From: an uncultured Nocardioides sp.
GTDB lineage: Bacteria > Actinomycetota > Actinomycetes > Propionibacteriales > Nocardioidaceae
DNA: 34,952 nt
Assembly: GCA_902805885.1 (NCBI GenBank)
Contig: CADCUM010000050.1
Location: 1 to 34,952 of the forward strand
Direction: 5' to 3'
Shown here: one piece after another, positions 20,050 through 30,117 of the stretch
Layout of the letters: each line of letters opens with the position of its first letter
How positions within the stretch are numbered: the stretch's first letter is position 1
Notes under the pieces: model-generated
Told to the model about the DNA's origin: nothing
What the model saw: only the letters and a program-made list of their open reading frames with translations
The model's database searches: none
Translations under genes and position numbers: made by a program

Positions 20050-20631
20050 ATGGCAGCCACCCTGCGGATCGGGTTCGTCACCGGCTCCACCCCGGACAAG
20101 TGGGCCCGGCACTGGCGCGACCGCCGGCGCGAGCGCCTCGAGCTCGTGCCGGTGAGCGAGGAGGACCAGGAGGCGCGGCTGCGCGACGGGAGCCTCGACA
20201 TGGCCCTCGTCCGGCTGCCCGTGGACCGCGAGGGGCTCCACGTCGTCCGGCTGTACGACGAGCTGCCGGTCGCCGTGGCCTCCCACGAGCACGTGCTCGC
20301 CGCCGCCGACGACGAGGTGACCACGGCCGACCTCGTCGACGAGCAGCTGGTGCTGCCCCACCCCAGCGGCTGGCGCCCCGAGGCCGAGCAGCTCGCCTGG
20401 CCCGCCATGTCGCCCAAGGAGGCGATCGAGACCGTCGCCGCCGGGACCGGCATCGCCGTCGTACCCATGTCGGTCGCCCGGCTGCACCAGCGCAAGGACG
20501 TCGTCACGCGGATCGTGACCGACCTCGAGCCCACGACGATCGCCCTCGCCTGGCTGGTCGAGCGCGACGACGAGGTCACCCAGGCGTTCGTCGGGGTGGC
20601 CAAGGGCCGGACCGCCAACAGCTCGCGCTGA
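20050..20631 (+). CDS. LysR-type substrate-binding domain protein without HTH
   Basis: 193 residues consisting only of a periplasmic-binding-like LysR effector domain. Features are TLRIGFVTGSTPDKW at the start, DMALVRLP, the linker ELPVAVASHEHVLA, and GTGIAVVPMSVARLH near the C-terminus. No winged helix precedes it: ATG 20050 lies 7 nt after TAGGGT (20037-20042), so there is no room for an HTH. It may bind a small molecule or act as a dominant partner of a full LysR protein; that is speculation. It is predicted leaderless. Confidence 0.87.
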   Translation: MAATLRIGFVTGSTPDKWARHWRDRRRERLELVPVSEEDQEARLRDGSLDMALVRLPVDREGLHVVRLYDELPVAVASHEHVLAAADDEVTTADLVDEQLVLPHPSGWRPEAEQLAWPAMSPKEAIETVAAGTGIAVVPMSVARLHQRKDVVTRIVTDLEPTTIALAWLVERDDEVTQAFVGVAKGRTANSSR

Positions 20632-20645
20632 GCGCGGAGACGGCG

Positions 20646-23403
<2,758 letters not shown>

Positions 23404-23428
23404 GCGCCCACTCTCCCCCAGCGACGGG

Positions 23429-24910
23429 TCAGCCCACCGCCTCCTGAAGGGCGCGCCACGTGCGTTCGACGTCTGTGCGTCGGGTGCGCCAGCTCCCGAC
23501 GGCGAGGCGGATCGCGGCCTTCCCGTTGACGGTGGTGTGGCTGAGGTAGGCCTCCCCGGAGGCGTTCACCCGTTCCATCGTCTCCAGCGTCGGCTGGTCG
23601 CCCGCCTTGAGCCGGAAGACCACCAGGGACAGCGCGGGCTCGGTCACCAGCTCGAACCGCTCGTCGGCGCGCACCAGGTCCGCGGCGTACGACGCCAGCT
23701 CGACGCCGCTGCGGACGTGAGCGCGCACGCCCTCGAGACCGTAGGTCCGCAGCACCGACCACAGCTTGAGCGCACGGAAGCGTCGACCGAGCTGGGGGTG
23801 CCAGTCGCGGTAGTCGACGACCTCGCCGGACTCGGTGGCGGCGTTGCGGAGGTACTCCGGCAGGATCGACAGCGCCCCGGTCAGGGCGGCCCGGTCCCGC
23901 ACCCAGAACGTGCTGCAGTCGAAGGTCGTGAGCAGCCACTTGTGCGGGTTGGTCACGAACGAGTCGGCGCTCTCGACGCCGCGGAGGTGGTCCCGGAGCT
24001 CGGGGCAGACCGCCGCCACCCCGGCCCAGGCGGCGTCGACGTGCACCCAGATCGCCAGGTCCCGAGCCACCTCCACGATCGCGGCGACGTCGTCCATCGC
24101 GCCGGTGGAGGTCGACCCGCTCGCGGCCTGGACCATGACCGGTCGGCACCCGTCGCGCACGTCGGCGGCGACCGCGTCCCTCAGCGCCTCGACGTCCATC
24201 GCCTGGGTCGCGGGATCGACCGGGACGCTGCGCACCGCGTCCTCCCCGAGACCGGCCATCATGGCGGCCTTGACCAGCGACGAGTGCGCCTGCGTGGACG
24301 CGTAGACCGTCCAGCGCTCCTGGCCCAGGCCGGTACGGCGCACCCCGCCGTCACTGGCCCGGTGCAGCGCCGCGAGCAGGGCGGTGAAGGTGGCCGTGGA
24401 GGCGGTGTCCTGGATGACGCCGCCCCCGGGACCGTCGCTGCGGAAGTCGGCCGGCAGGCCGAGCGCCTCGGCGAACCAGTCGAGGACGACCTGCTCGACC
24501 TCGGTGACGGCCGGGCTGGTCGCCCAGATCATCCCCTGCGCGCCGATGCCGCTGGAGAGCAGGTCGCCGAGGATCGCAGCGGGCGAGGAGTTGGCCGGGA
24601 AGTAGGCGAAGTAGCGCGGGTGCTGCCAGTGCGTCAGCCCGGGTACGACGACCTCGTCGAGGTCGGCGAGCAGCGCGTCGAACGGCTCGCCCTCCTCCGG
24701 GGCCGACGGCGGGAGCGCCCGCCGTACGTCACCGGGGGCGACGCGGGAGCGGACGGGGAGGTCGTCCAGGGAGGCCCAGTAGTCCGCGATCCAGTCGATG
24801 GCGGCATGGCCCTGACGGCGGAACTCCTCGGGGCTCAGGTGGCCCGTCCCGCCCTGACCTGTCCCGTCCCGCCCTGTCCCGTCCCGACCTGTCCTGTCGT
24901 CACCCGGCAT
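23429..24910 (-). CDS. PLP-dependent group II amino acid decarboxylase (aromatic-L-amino-acid type)
   Basis: 493 residues, standard for DDC/TDC enzymes. Landmarks are the substrate loop THWQHPRYFAYFPANSSPA, the cofactor-stacking region STAT (here DTASTATFTALLAAL), the Asp that contacts the pyridine nitrogen in VHVDAAWAG, and the Schiff-base Lys K324 in TNPHKWLL. It would release CO2 from an aromatic L-amino acid (Trp, Tyr, Phe or DOPA). The actual substrate is unclear. The first 25 residues are a 5-residue Thr-Gly repeat from a 15-bp tandem array. ATG 24910 is 6 nt after TAGGTT (24917-24922) with no SD. Confidence 0.92.
   Translation of the reverse strand: MPGDDRTGRDGTGRDGTGQGGTGHLSPEEFRRQGHAAIDWIADYWASLDDLPVRSRVAPGDVRRALPPSAPEEGEPFDALLADLDEVVVPGLTHWQHPRYFAYFPANSSPAAILGDLLSSGIGAQGMIWATSPAVTEVEQVVLDWFAEALGLPADFRSDGPGGGVIQDTASTATFTALLAALHRASDGGVRRTGLGQERWTVYASTQAHSSLVKAAMMAGLGEDAVRSVPVDPATQAMDVEALRDAVAADVRDGCRPVMVQAASGSTSTGAMDDVAAIVEVARDLAIWVHVDAAWAGVAAVCPELRDHLRGVESADSFVTNPHKWLLTTFDCSTFWVRDRAALTGALSILPEYLRNAATESGEVVDYRDWHPQLGRRFRALKLWSVLRTYGLEGVRAHVRSGVELASYAADLVRADERFELVTEPALSLVVFRLKAGDQPTLETMERVNASGEAYLSHTTVNGKAAIRLAVGSWRTRRTDVERTWRALQEAVG
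24843..24902. repeat. 15-bp tandem repeat at the decarboxylase N-terminus
   Basis: Three 15-bp units (24858-24872, 24873-24887, 24888-24902; consensus cctgtcccgtcccgc) preceded by a degenerate fourth. They encode xxxTG repeats in residues 4-24 of the decarboxylase. In frame and low complexity, so likely length-variable between strains. Confidence 0.85.
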
Positions 24911-25007
24911 GGCGCGAACCTACCGGGGCGGGTGAGGCGCCGTACTCAGTGAGGGTCGGGTAGCCGACCGGGTCCCCTGCGGCTGCCGCGGCGGCAGGCT
25001 TCCACCC

Positions 25008-25295
25008 ATGAGCACTCCCACCCACACCCGCAACACCAACGCCTTCTTCCTGCAGGCCGGCGTCTCGTTCGCCGTCGCGCTGCTGACCATGATCTTCGCG
25101 ATCTTCTACCTGCCCGTCGACGGCTGGATCCGCGCCTTCCTGGGGCTCGGCACCATGTTCCTCACGACCTCGAGCTTCACGCTCGCCAAGTGCGTCCGGG
25201 ACTCTCAGGAGGACCAGTACGTCGTCAGCCGCCTCGACCAGGCCAGGGTCGACAAGCTGCTCGCCGAGCACGACCCCTTCAAGGCCGTCTCCTGA
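25008..25295 (+). CDS. YiaA/YiaB-family two-helix membrane protein
   Basis: 95 residues. The YiaA/B two-helix domain is recognisable in NTNAFFLQAGVSFAVALL at 9-26 and GWIRAFLGLGTMFLTTSSFTL around 43-64, ending in KCVRDSQEDQYVVSRLDQAR. Role unknown. ATG 25008 lies 7 nt after CAGGCT (24995-25000) and has no SD. It is divergent from the decarboxylase over 97 bp and followed by a strong hairpin. Confidence 0.9.
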   Translation: MSTPTHTRNTNAFFLQAGVSFAVALLTMIFAIFYLPVDGWIRAFLGLGTMFLTTSSFTLAKCVRDSQEDQYVVSRLDQARVDKLLAEHDPFKAVS

Positions 25296-25351
25296 CCGCA
25301 CTCCCCACTGGATGGGCGAGTCCTGCACCTCGTGCCCGTTGCAACCCCCAC

Positions 25352-25393
25352 CACGTGACGAAGTCCCCGCACATGCGGGGACTTCGTCATGTG
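25352..25393. terminator. Strong bidirectional terminator, 20-bp stem
   Basis: Arms 25352-25371 and 25374-25393 are complementary over 20 positions with a single G-T type mismatch. The core is GACGAAGTCCCCGCA. Two bases separate the arms, so the RNA loop will open to about 4 nt. It lies between the convergent yiaA/B-like and acyl-CoA dehydrogenase genes and works in both directions. No T-run. Confidence 0.85.
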
Positions 25394-25411
25394 TACGGCG
25401 CCTCGTGCGCG

Positions 25412-26629
25412 TCAGCGCAGCTGCGCGCTCGTGAGCCCGAGCAGGCGCCGGGCGACGATCAGCTGCTGGATCTGCTGGGTGCCCTCGAAGATGTCGAGGA
25501 TCTTCGAGTCGCGAGCCCACTTCTCCAGCAGCTCGGCCTCGCTGTAGCCGAGGGTCCCGCACAGCTGGACGCAGCTCAGGGTGACGTCCGAGCCGACCCG
25601 GCCCGCCTTCGCCTTGGCCATCGAGGCCTCCAGCGAGTTGGGCTTGCGGTTGTCGGCCATCCACGCGGCCTGCATCATCAGCAGGCGGGCGCCCTCCCAG
25701 TCGGCCTCCAGCTGGAGGAGCTTCGCCGCGGCTGCCGACTGCACCTGCGCCGGACGGTCGTGGTCGATCGTGACGCCGGCCTGCTCCAGCAGGTCGCGCG
25801 TCAGGTCGAGCGCGGCACGCGCGCAGCCGACCGCCATCCCCGCGACCAGCGGACGCGTGTTGTCGAAGGTCGCCATCGCCCCGGCGAAGCCGGACTTGGT
25901 GTCGACCTCCGGTGATCCCAGGAGGTCCTCGGCCGGCACCCGGCAGTCGGTGAAGGTGATCGCCGCGGTGTCCGAGGCGCGGATCCCGAGCTTGTGCTCG
26001 AGCCGCTCGACCTTCATCCCCGGGTTGTCCTTGCGCACGAGGAACGACTTGATCGCCGCGCGCCCCAGCTCCTTGTCGAGGGTGGCCCAGACGACGACGC
26101 TGTCGGCGCGGTCCCCGGAGGTGACGTAGATCTTCTCGCCGTTGATGACGTACTCGTCGCCGTCCTTGACCGCGGTGGTGGTGATGCTGGCGGAGTCGGA
26201 GCCCGCGCCCGGCTCGGTGATGGCCATCGCGGCCCAGGTGCCGGCGTACCGCGCGAGCTGCTCCTCGTCGGCCACCGAGGCGATGGCGGAGTTGCCCAGT
26301 CCCTGTCGCGGCATCGACAGCAGCAGCGCCGTGTCGCCCCAGCACATCTCCGCGATCGAGAGGGCGGAGGCCATGTTGGCGCCGTTGCGGACCGTGCCGT
26401 CCGAGCCGCGGTCCTCGGTGTCGCGTCGTACGCCGTTCGCCCCCGCTCCGCCGGTGGCGCCGGTCTCGCTCACGCCGTCGATCAGGGCGGCGAGCATGTC
26501 GAGCTCGCGGGGGTACTCGTGCTCGGCGCGGTCGTACTTGCGCGAGATGGGGCGCAGCATGTTCATCGCCAGCTGGTGGGCCTGGTCGATGAGCTGGGCC
26601 TGCTTCTTGGGGATCTCCAGGTTGATCAT
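25412..26629 (-). CDS. Acyl-CoA dehydrogenase (FadE23-like)
   Basis: FAD enzyme for the first step of beta-oxidation, 405 residues. It begins INLEIPKKQAQLIDQAHQLA and continues MRPISRKYDRAEHEYP, as in the mycobacterial FadE23 group. FAD/substrate motifs are AMAITEPGAGSDSA, EYVINGEKIYVTSGDRAD, the C-terminal helical bundle, and IFEGTQQIQ with the predicted catalytic E382. A Gly/Thr-rich insertion (ETGATGGAGANG, about 55-66) is unusual near the N-terminus. ATG 26629 is set by homology, since the open frame reaches far upstream through the partner gene. It follows the second dehydrogenase by 17 nt, so it is co-transcribed from the palindrome-controlled promoter. Confidence 0.92.
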   Translation of the reverse strand: MINLEIPKKQAQLIDQAHQLAMNMLRPISRKYDRAEHEYPRELDMLAALIDGVSETGATGGAGANGVRRDTEDRGSDGTVRNGANMASALSIAEMCWGDTALLLSMPRQGLGNSAIASVADEEQLARYAGTWAAMAITEPGAGSDSASITTTAVKDGDEYVINGEKIYVTSGDRADSVVVWATLDKELGRAAIKSFLVRKDNPGMKVERLEHKLGIRASDTAAITFTDCRVPAEDLLGSPEVDTKSGFAGAMATFDNTRPLVAGMAVGCARAALDLTRDLLEQAGVTIDHDRPAQVQSAAAAKLLQLEADWEGARLLMMQAAWMADNRKPNSLEASMAKAKAGRVGSDVTLSCVQLCGTLGYSEAELLEKWARDSKILDIFEGTQQIQQLIVARRLLGLTSAQLR

Positions 26630-26646
26630 GTCGGTGTGGCCCGTCG

Positions 26647-28020
26647 TCAGACGAGCACGCCTCCTTCCACGAGTCCGACGGCCCGGAGGTCGCGGTACCA
26701 ACGCTCGACGGGGTGCTCCTTGACGAAGCCGTGGCCGCCGAGCAGCTGGACGCCGTCGAGGCCGATCTTCATGCCCTTGTCGCCGCAGAGCTGGCGGGCC
26801 AGCGCCACCTCGCGGGAGAAGTCCTCGCCGCGGGCGGCCCGCGACGCGGCCTTCCACGTGACGAGGCGCATCGCCTGCAGCTCGATCGCGATGTCGGCGA
26901 CCATGAAGGCGACCGCCTGGCGGTGGCTGATCGGCTCGCCGAACGCCTCCCGCTCGTTGACGTAGGTCGTGACGTGGTCGAGCACTGCCTGGCCGGTTCC
27001 GACGGCCAGCGCGCACCACGCGAGGCGGGACAGGCGGAGGCACTCGGTGTACGCCGCCCCGTCGGTGTCGCCGAGCAACGCGTCGCCGCGGACGCGGACA
27101 CCCGAGAGGTGGAGACGGGTGAGGGCCGCAGCCCTCAGGCCCATCGACGGGTCCGCCTCGACCTCGAGCCCCTCCGCGCCCGCCTCGACCAGGAACATGG
27201 CCGGGCGGCCGTCGAGCATCGCCCCGACGACGAACAGCTCGGCGTCGGCGCCCCGCACGACCGCGGACTTCACCCCCGTCAGGACCACACCGTCGCCGTC
27301 GCGCACCGCCGTCGTCGCCGGGGCGAGGGCGTCGAACAGCACGGTGGGCTCCGCCAGTGCCAGCGCCGCGGCGGGCACGTCGTCGCCGGTGAACGCGGGC
27401 AGGTAGGTCTGCTGCTGGGCGTCGGTGCCCCAGAGCCCCAGTGCGGTGGCCACCGCCCCGGGTGCGAGCACGGCGACGGCCAGCCCCATGTCGCCCTTCG
27501 CGAGGCCCTCGGCGACGAGGGTCCCGGCCATCGCCGAGCGCTCCTCGATGATCCCACCCAACGCCTCGGGCACGCCGAGGCCGGCCAGGCCGACCTCCTG
27601 GGCGGCATCGAGCACCTCCGACGGCGGCAGGCACGCGTCGTCCGCCGCCGAGGCCGCGGGCCGGAGCACCTCGGCCGCCAGCTCAGCCACGACGTCCACG
27701 AGCATCTGCTCGTCCTCGGTCGGCGTGAGGTCGAAGACACCGGTCCCTGCGGCGCGGGGCGGACGGGTCCCTGCGGTGCGGCTGCCGGCCTGGGCGAACG
27801 TCCGACCGGCCGCGGTGGCCACGCGGAACCCGCCACGCGTGGTGGTGTAGACGGCGTGCTCGGCCCGCTTGCGGAGCCCGACGCGATCGATGAGGTCGCT
27901 CTGGGCGAGCCGGCTGACCGCGGCGACGGCGTACCCGATCGGGTCCCGCGTCTCGTGGGAGGACAGACCGTGCCTCCCGCCGGGTCGCGCGCCTCGGCGG
28001 AGGGAGTCGAGGAAGGACAT
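26647..28020 (-). CDS. Acyl-CoA dehydrogenase (FadE24-like) with N-terminal extension
   Basis: 457 residues. An N-terminal ~100-residue basic extension (VSRLAQSDLIDRVGLRKRAE, then TTRGGFRVATAAGRTFAQAG) precedes the dehydrogenase fold that starts at DLTPTEDEQMLVDVVAEL. This architecture is that of FadE24, whose gene is paired with fadE23 in mycobacteria. Middle-domain FAD motifs are degenerate (ALALAEPTVLFDALAP in place of the usual TEP-GAGSD). The protein ends ...GLVEGGVLV, so the residue at the usual catalytic position would be E452, only five residues from the end. The pair may act as a heteromer. ATG 28020 is 6 nt after TACAGT, inside the operator. Confidence 0.88.
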   Translation of the reverse strand: MSFLDSLRRGARPGGRHGLSSHETRDPIGYAVAAVSRLAQSDLIDRVGLRKRAEHAVYTTTRGGFRVATAAGRTFAQAGSRTAGTRPPRAAGTGVFDLTPTEDEQMLVDVVAELAAEVLRPAASAADDACLPPSEVLDAAQEVGLAGLGVPEALGGIIEERSAMAGTLVAEGLAKGDMGLAVAVLAPGAVATALGLWGTDAQQQTYLPAFTGDDVPAAALALAEPTVLFDALAPATTAVRDGDGVVLTGVKSAVVRGADAELFVVGAMLDGRPAMFLVEAGAEGLEVEADPSMGLRAAALTRLHLSGVRVRGDALLGDTDGAAYTECLRLSRLAWCALAVGTGQAVLDHVTTYVNEREAFGEPISHRQAVAFMVADIAIELQAMRLVTWKAASRAARGEDFSREVALARQLCGDKGMKIGLDGVQLLGGHGFVKEHPVERWYRDLRAVGLVEGGVLV

Positions 28021-28026
28021 GCAGCA

Positions 28027-28045
28027 ACTGTAACTCCGAGTTACA
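28027..28045 (-). promoter_or_regulatory. Perfect 17-bp palindromic operator overlapping the -10 of the dehydrogenase operon
   Basis: TGTAACTC-C-GAGTTACA (28029-28045) has 8-bp arms around one central base. The minus-strand -10 TACAGT occupies 28027-28032, so four bases are shared. Start ATG 28020 is 6 nt further. A repressor bound here would block RNA polymerase. Size and symmetry suit a TetR-family lipid regulator, but the regulator is not in the window. Confidence 0.75.
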
Positions 28046-28101
28046 CCTCGGGCCAGACGGGCGTGCGGTGCCACGCGTCACGCCCTCCTAGGATCGAGGA
28101 C

Positions 28102-28704
28102 ATGCCCGCGCCGGACCCGCAGCCAGCACCGCACGCCCCCCACGGCCCGCTCCCGGGAGGAGGCAGCGTCCGCCCCATCACCCGGTGGGGCACGCCGGTC
28201 ATGCACCGACCGCAGGCGCGCGTCACGTCGTACGACGAGGACCTCCGCGCACTGGCCGCCGACATGGTCGCGACGATGTACGCCGCGGACGGCGTGGGGC
28301 TGGCGGCGTGCCAGATCGGCGAGGACGTCGCGATGTTCGTCTTCGACTGCCCGGACGAGTCCGGCGAGCACACGGTCGGCGTCGTCTGCAACCCGGTGCT
28401 GACGCTCCCGGAGGTCAAGGAGCGACGGCTCGACGAGGGCGACGAGGGGTGCCTCTCCTACCCCGGGTCGTTCGTGGAGTGCGCGCGTCCCGACTGGGCC
28501 GCCGTGGACGGCACCGGGCTCGACGGGGAGCCGGTCCACTTCGAGGGTGACGGCCTCCTGGCGCGGTGCCTGCAGCACGAGACCGACCACACGATGGGAA
28601 CGGTGTTCGGCGACCGCCTGCCCACCAAGGCACGCAAGCGCCTGCAGAAGCAGCACGACAAGGCCGTCGACGAGTACCCGGCGGACTGGCCCGCCGACGC
28701 ATGA
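28102..28704 (+). CDS. def: Peptide deformylase
   Basis: Metalloenzyme removing the N-formyl group from nascent proteins. 200 residues with all three motifs: GVGLAACQ at 64-71, EGCLS at 115-119 and HETDH at 159-163 (Cys117, His159 and His163 as metal ligands, Glu160 catalytic). A Pro/His-rich N-terminal tail (1-24) precedes the domain. ATG 28102 is 7 nt after TAGGAT (28089-28094), with no SD. It overlaps the DedA gene by 4 nt. If it is translated from a leaderless mRNA, formyl-Met initiation and its removal meet in one gene, which is only a curiosity. Confidence 0.95.
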   Translation: MPAPDPQPAPHAPHGPLPGGGSVRPITRWGTPVMHRPQARVTSYDEDLRALAADMVATMYAADGVGLAACQIGEDVAMFVFDCPDESGEHTVGVVCNPVLTLPEVKERRLDEGDEGCLSYPGSFVECARPDWAAVDGTGLDGEPVHFEGDGLLARCLQHETDHTMGTVFGDRLPTKARKRLQKQHDKAVDEYPADWPADA

Positions 28705-29330
28705 CCGCGGTGCTCGAGTGGGTCGTGGAGCTCATGCGGACGATCGGCGCCCCGGGGGTCGGGGTGGCCACCGCACTCGAGACCGTGTTCCCGCCCCTGC
28801 CCAGCGAGGTGGTGCTCCCGCTGGCCGGCTACACCGCCAGCCTCGGGCACTACGGCCTGGTCCCCGCGGTGCTGTGGGCCACCGCCGGGTCACTGGTCGG
28901 AGCCGTGGCGCTGTACGGCCTCGGGGCGGCCTGGGGCCAGGAACGCGTCTGCGCCGTCGTCGATCGCATCCCCCTGATGGCGGCCGGCGACGTCGAGCGG
29001 GCGATCGACTGGTTCGGCCGGCACGGCCGAACCGCCGTCCTCGTCGGCCGGCTCGTGCCGGGCGTGCGCAGCTTCATCTCCATCCCGGCAGGCATCGAGC
29101 GCATGCCGATCCTCGTGTTCGCGCTCTTCACGACCATCGGCAGCCTGCTGTGGAACGCCCTGCTCATCGGCGCCGGTCACCAGCTCGGCCGCCGGTGGCA
29201 CCACGTCGAGGGCTATGTCGGCAGCGTCGGGACGGTGGTCTGGGTGGCCCTCTTCCTGCTGCTGCTGTCTCTCGCGATCCGTCGGGTGCGCAGGCGTAGG
29301 CGTCAGGCGGCAGTCACCGACGAGCGGTGA
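28701..29330 (+). CDS. DedA-family membrane protein
   Basis: 209 residues, SNARE-associated/VTT domain. It has the conserved re-entrant ALETVFPPLPSEVVLPLAGY at 25-44 and the second signature VGRLVPGVRSFISIPAG (about 117-133), with several membrane helices and a basic tail RRVRRRRRQAAVTDER. DedA proteins are involved in lipid carrier or phospholipid flipping and envelope homeostasis. ATG 28701 overlaps the def stop as ATGA. The 3' end overlaps the convergent methyltransferase by 17 nt. Confidence 0.93.
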   Translation: MTAVLEWVVELMRTIGAPGVGVATALETVFPPLPSEVVLPLAGYTASLGHYGLVPAVLWATAGSLVGAVALYGLGAAWGQERVCAVVDRIPLMAAGDVERAIDWFGRHGRTAVLVGRLVPGVRSFISIPAGIERMPILVFALFTTIGSLLWNALLIGAGHQLGRRWHHVEGYVGSVGTVVWVALFLLLLSLAIRRVRRRRRQAAVTDER

Positions 29331-30117
29331 CGTAGCAGGCGACCGCGGCGGCGGCCGCGACGTTGAGGGAGTCGATGCCGGCGGCCATCGGGATGACCGC
29401 CCGCCGGTCGGCGGTGGCCTCCCAGCGGGAGGACAGCCCGTGGCCCTCCGAGCCCAGCACGAGGGCGACCCGGTCGAGCCCGGCGACTGCCGACGCGATG
29501 TCCGTCGCGTCGTCGGCCAGGGTCAGGGCCACCGTGGTGAACCCTGCCCTCGACAGGGTCGGCAGGGCGTCGTACCAGTCCGGGAGGCGGGTCCACGGCG
29601 TCGAGAAGACCGCCCCCATGCCGACCTTGACGGACCGGCGGTAGAGCGGGTCGGCACAGCGGGGCGCGAGCAGCACGGCGTCGAAGCCGAGCGCGGCGCC
29701 GCACCGGAAGATCGCGCCGACGTTGGTGTGGTCGACCAGGTCCTCCAGCACGAGCACCGACCGGGCCCCGGCCAGCACGTCCGCGACGGACGGCAGTTCT
29801 CGCCGCTCGAGGGAGGCCAGCGCGCCGCGGTGGACGTGGAAGCCGGTGACCTGCTCGGCCAGCGCCTCGGTCACGACGTAGCACGGGGCGGTCGACGCCG
29901 CGAGGACGTCGGCGAGGCCGTCGAGCCACCTCGGGGCCAGCAGGAACGACCGTGCGCTGAAGCCCGCCTCGACCGCGCGACGGACGACCTTCTCGCCCTC
30001 GGCGAGGAACAGTCCGTGCTCGGTCTCGAGGTTCTTCCGCAGCTCGACGTCGCGGAGGTCGCGGTAGTCCGCCAGGCGCGGGTCGCCCGGGTCGTCGATC
30101 TCGACGAGGTCAGCCAC
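29314..30117 (-). CDS. SpoU/TrmH-family RNA 2'-O-ribose methyltransferase
   Basis: 267 residues. An N-terminal substrate-binding domain (GLFLAEGEKVVRRAVEAG at 36-53) precedes a SPOUT knot with motif 1 NVGAIFR at 132-138, motif 2 LVLGSEGHGLS at 219-229 and motif 3 IPMAAGIDSLNVA at 242-254. The specific rRNA or tRNA nucleotide cannot be told. GTG 30117 overlaps the end of cysG by 8 nt, so translation is coupled. The 3' end overlaps dedA on the other strand by 17 nt. Confidence 0.92.
   Translation of the reverse strand: MADLVEIDDPGDPRLADYRDLRDVELRKNLETEHGLFLAEGEKVVRRAVEAGFSARSFLLAPRWLDGLADVLAASTAPCYVVTEALAEQVTGFHVHRGALASLERRELPSVADVLAGARSVLVLEDLVDHTNVGAIFRCGAALGFDAVLLAPRCADPLYRRSVKVGMGAVFSTPWTRLPDWYDALPTLSRAGFTTVALTLADDATDIASAVAGLDRVALVLGSEGHGLSSRWEATADRRAVIPMAAGIDSLNVAAAAAVACYVTARR

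Noticed and set aside
26630..27634. Apparent long N-terminal extension of the FadE23-like protein
   Set aside because: It is an alternative-frame reading of the adjacent dehydrogenase; family homology starts at 26629.
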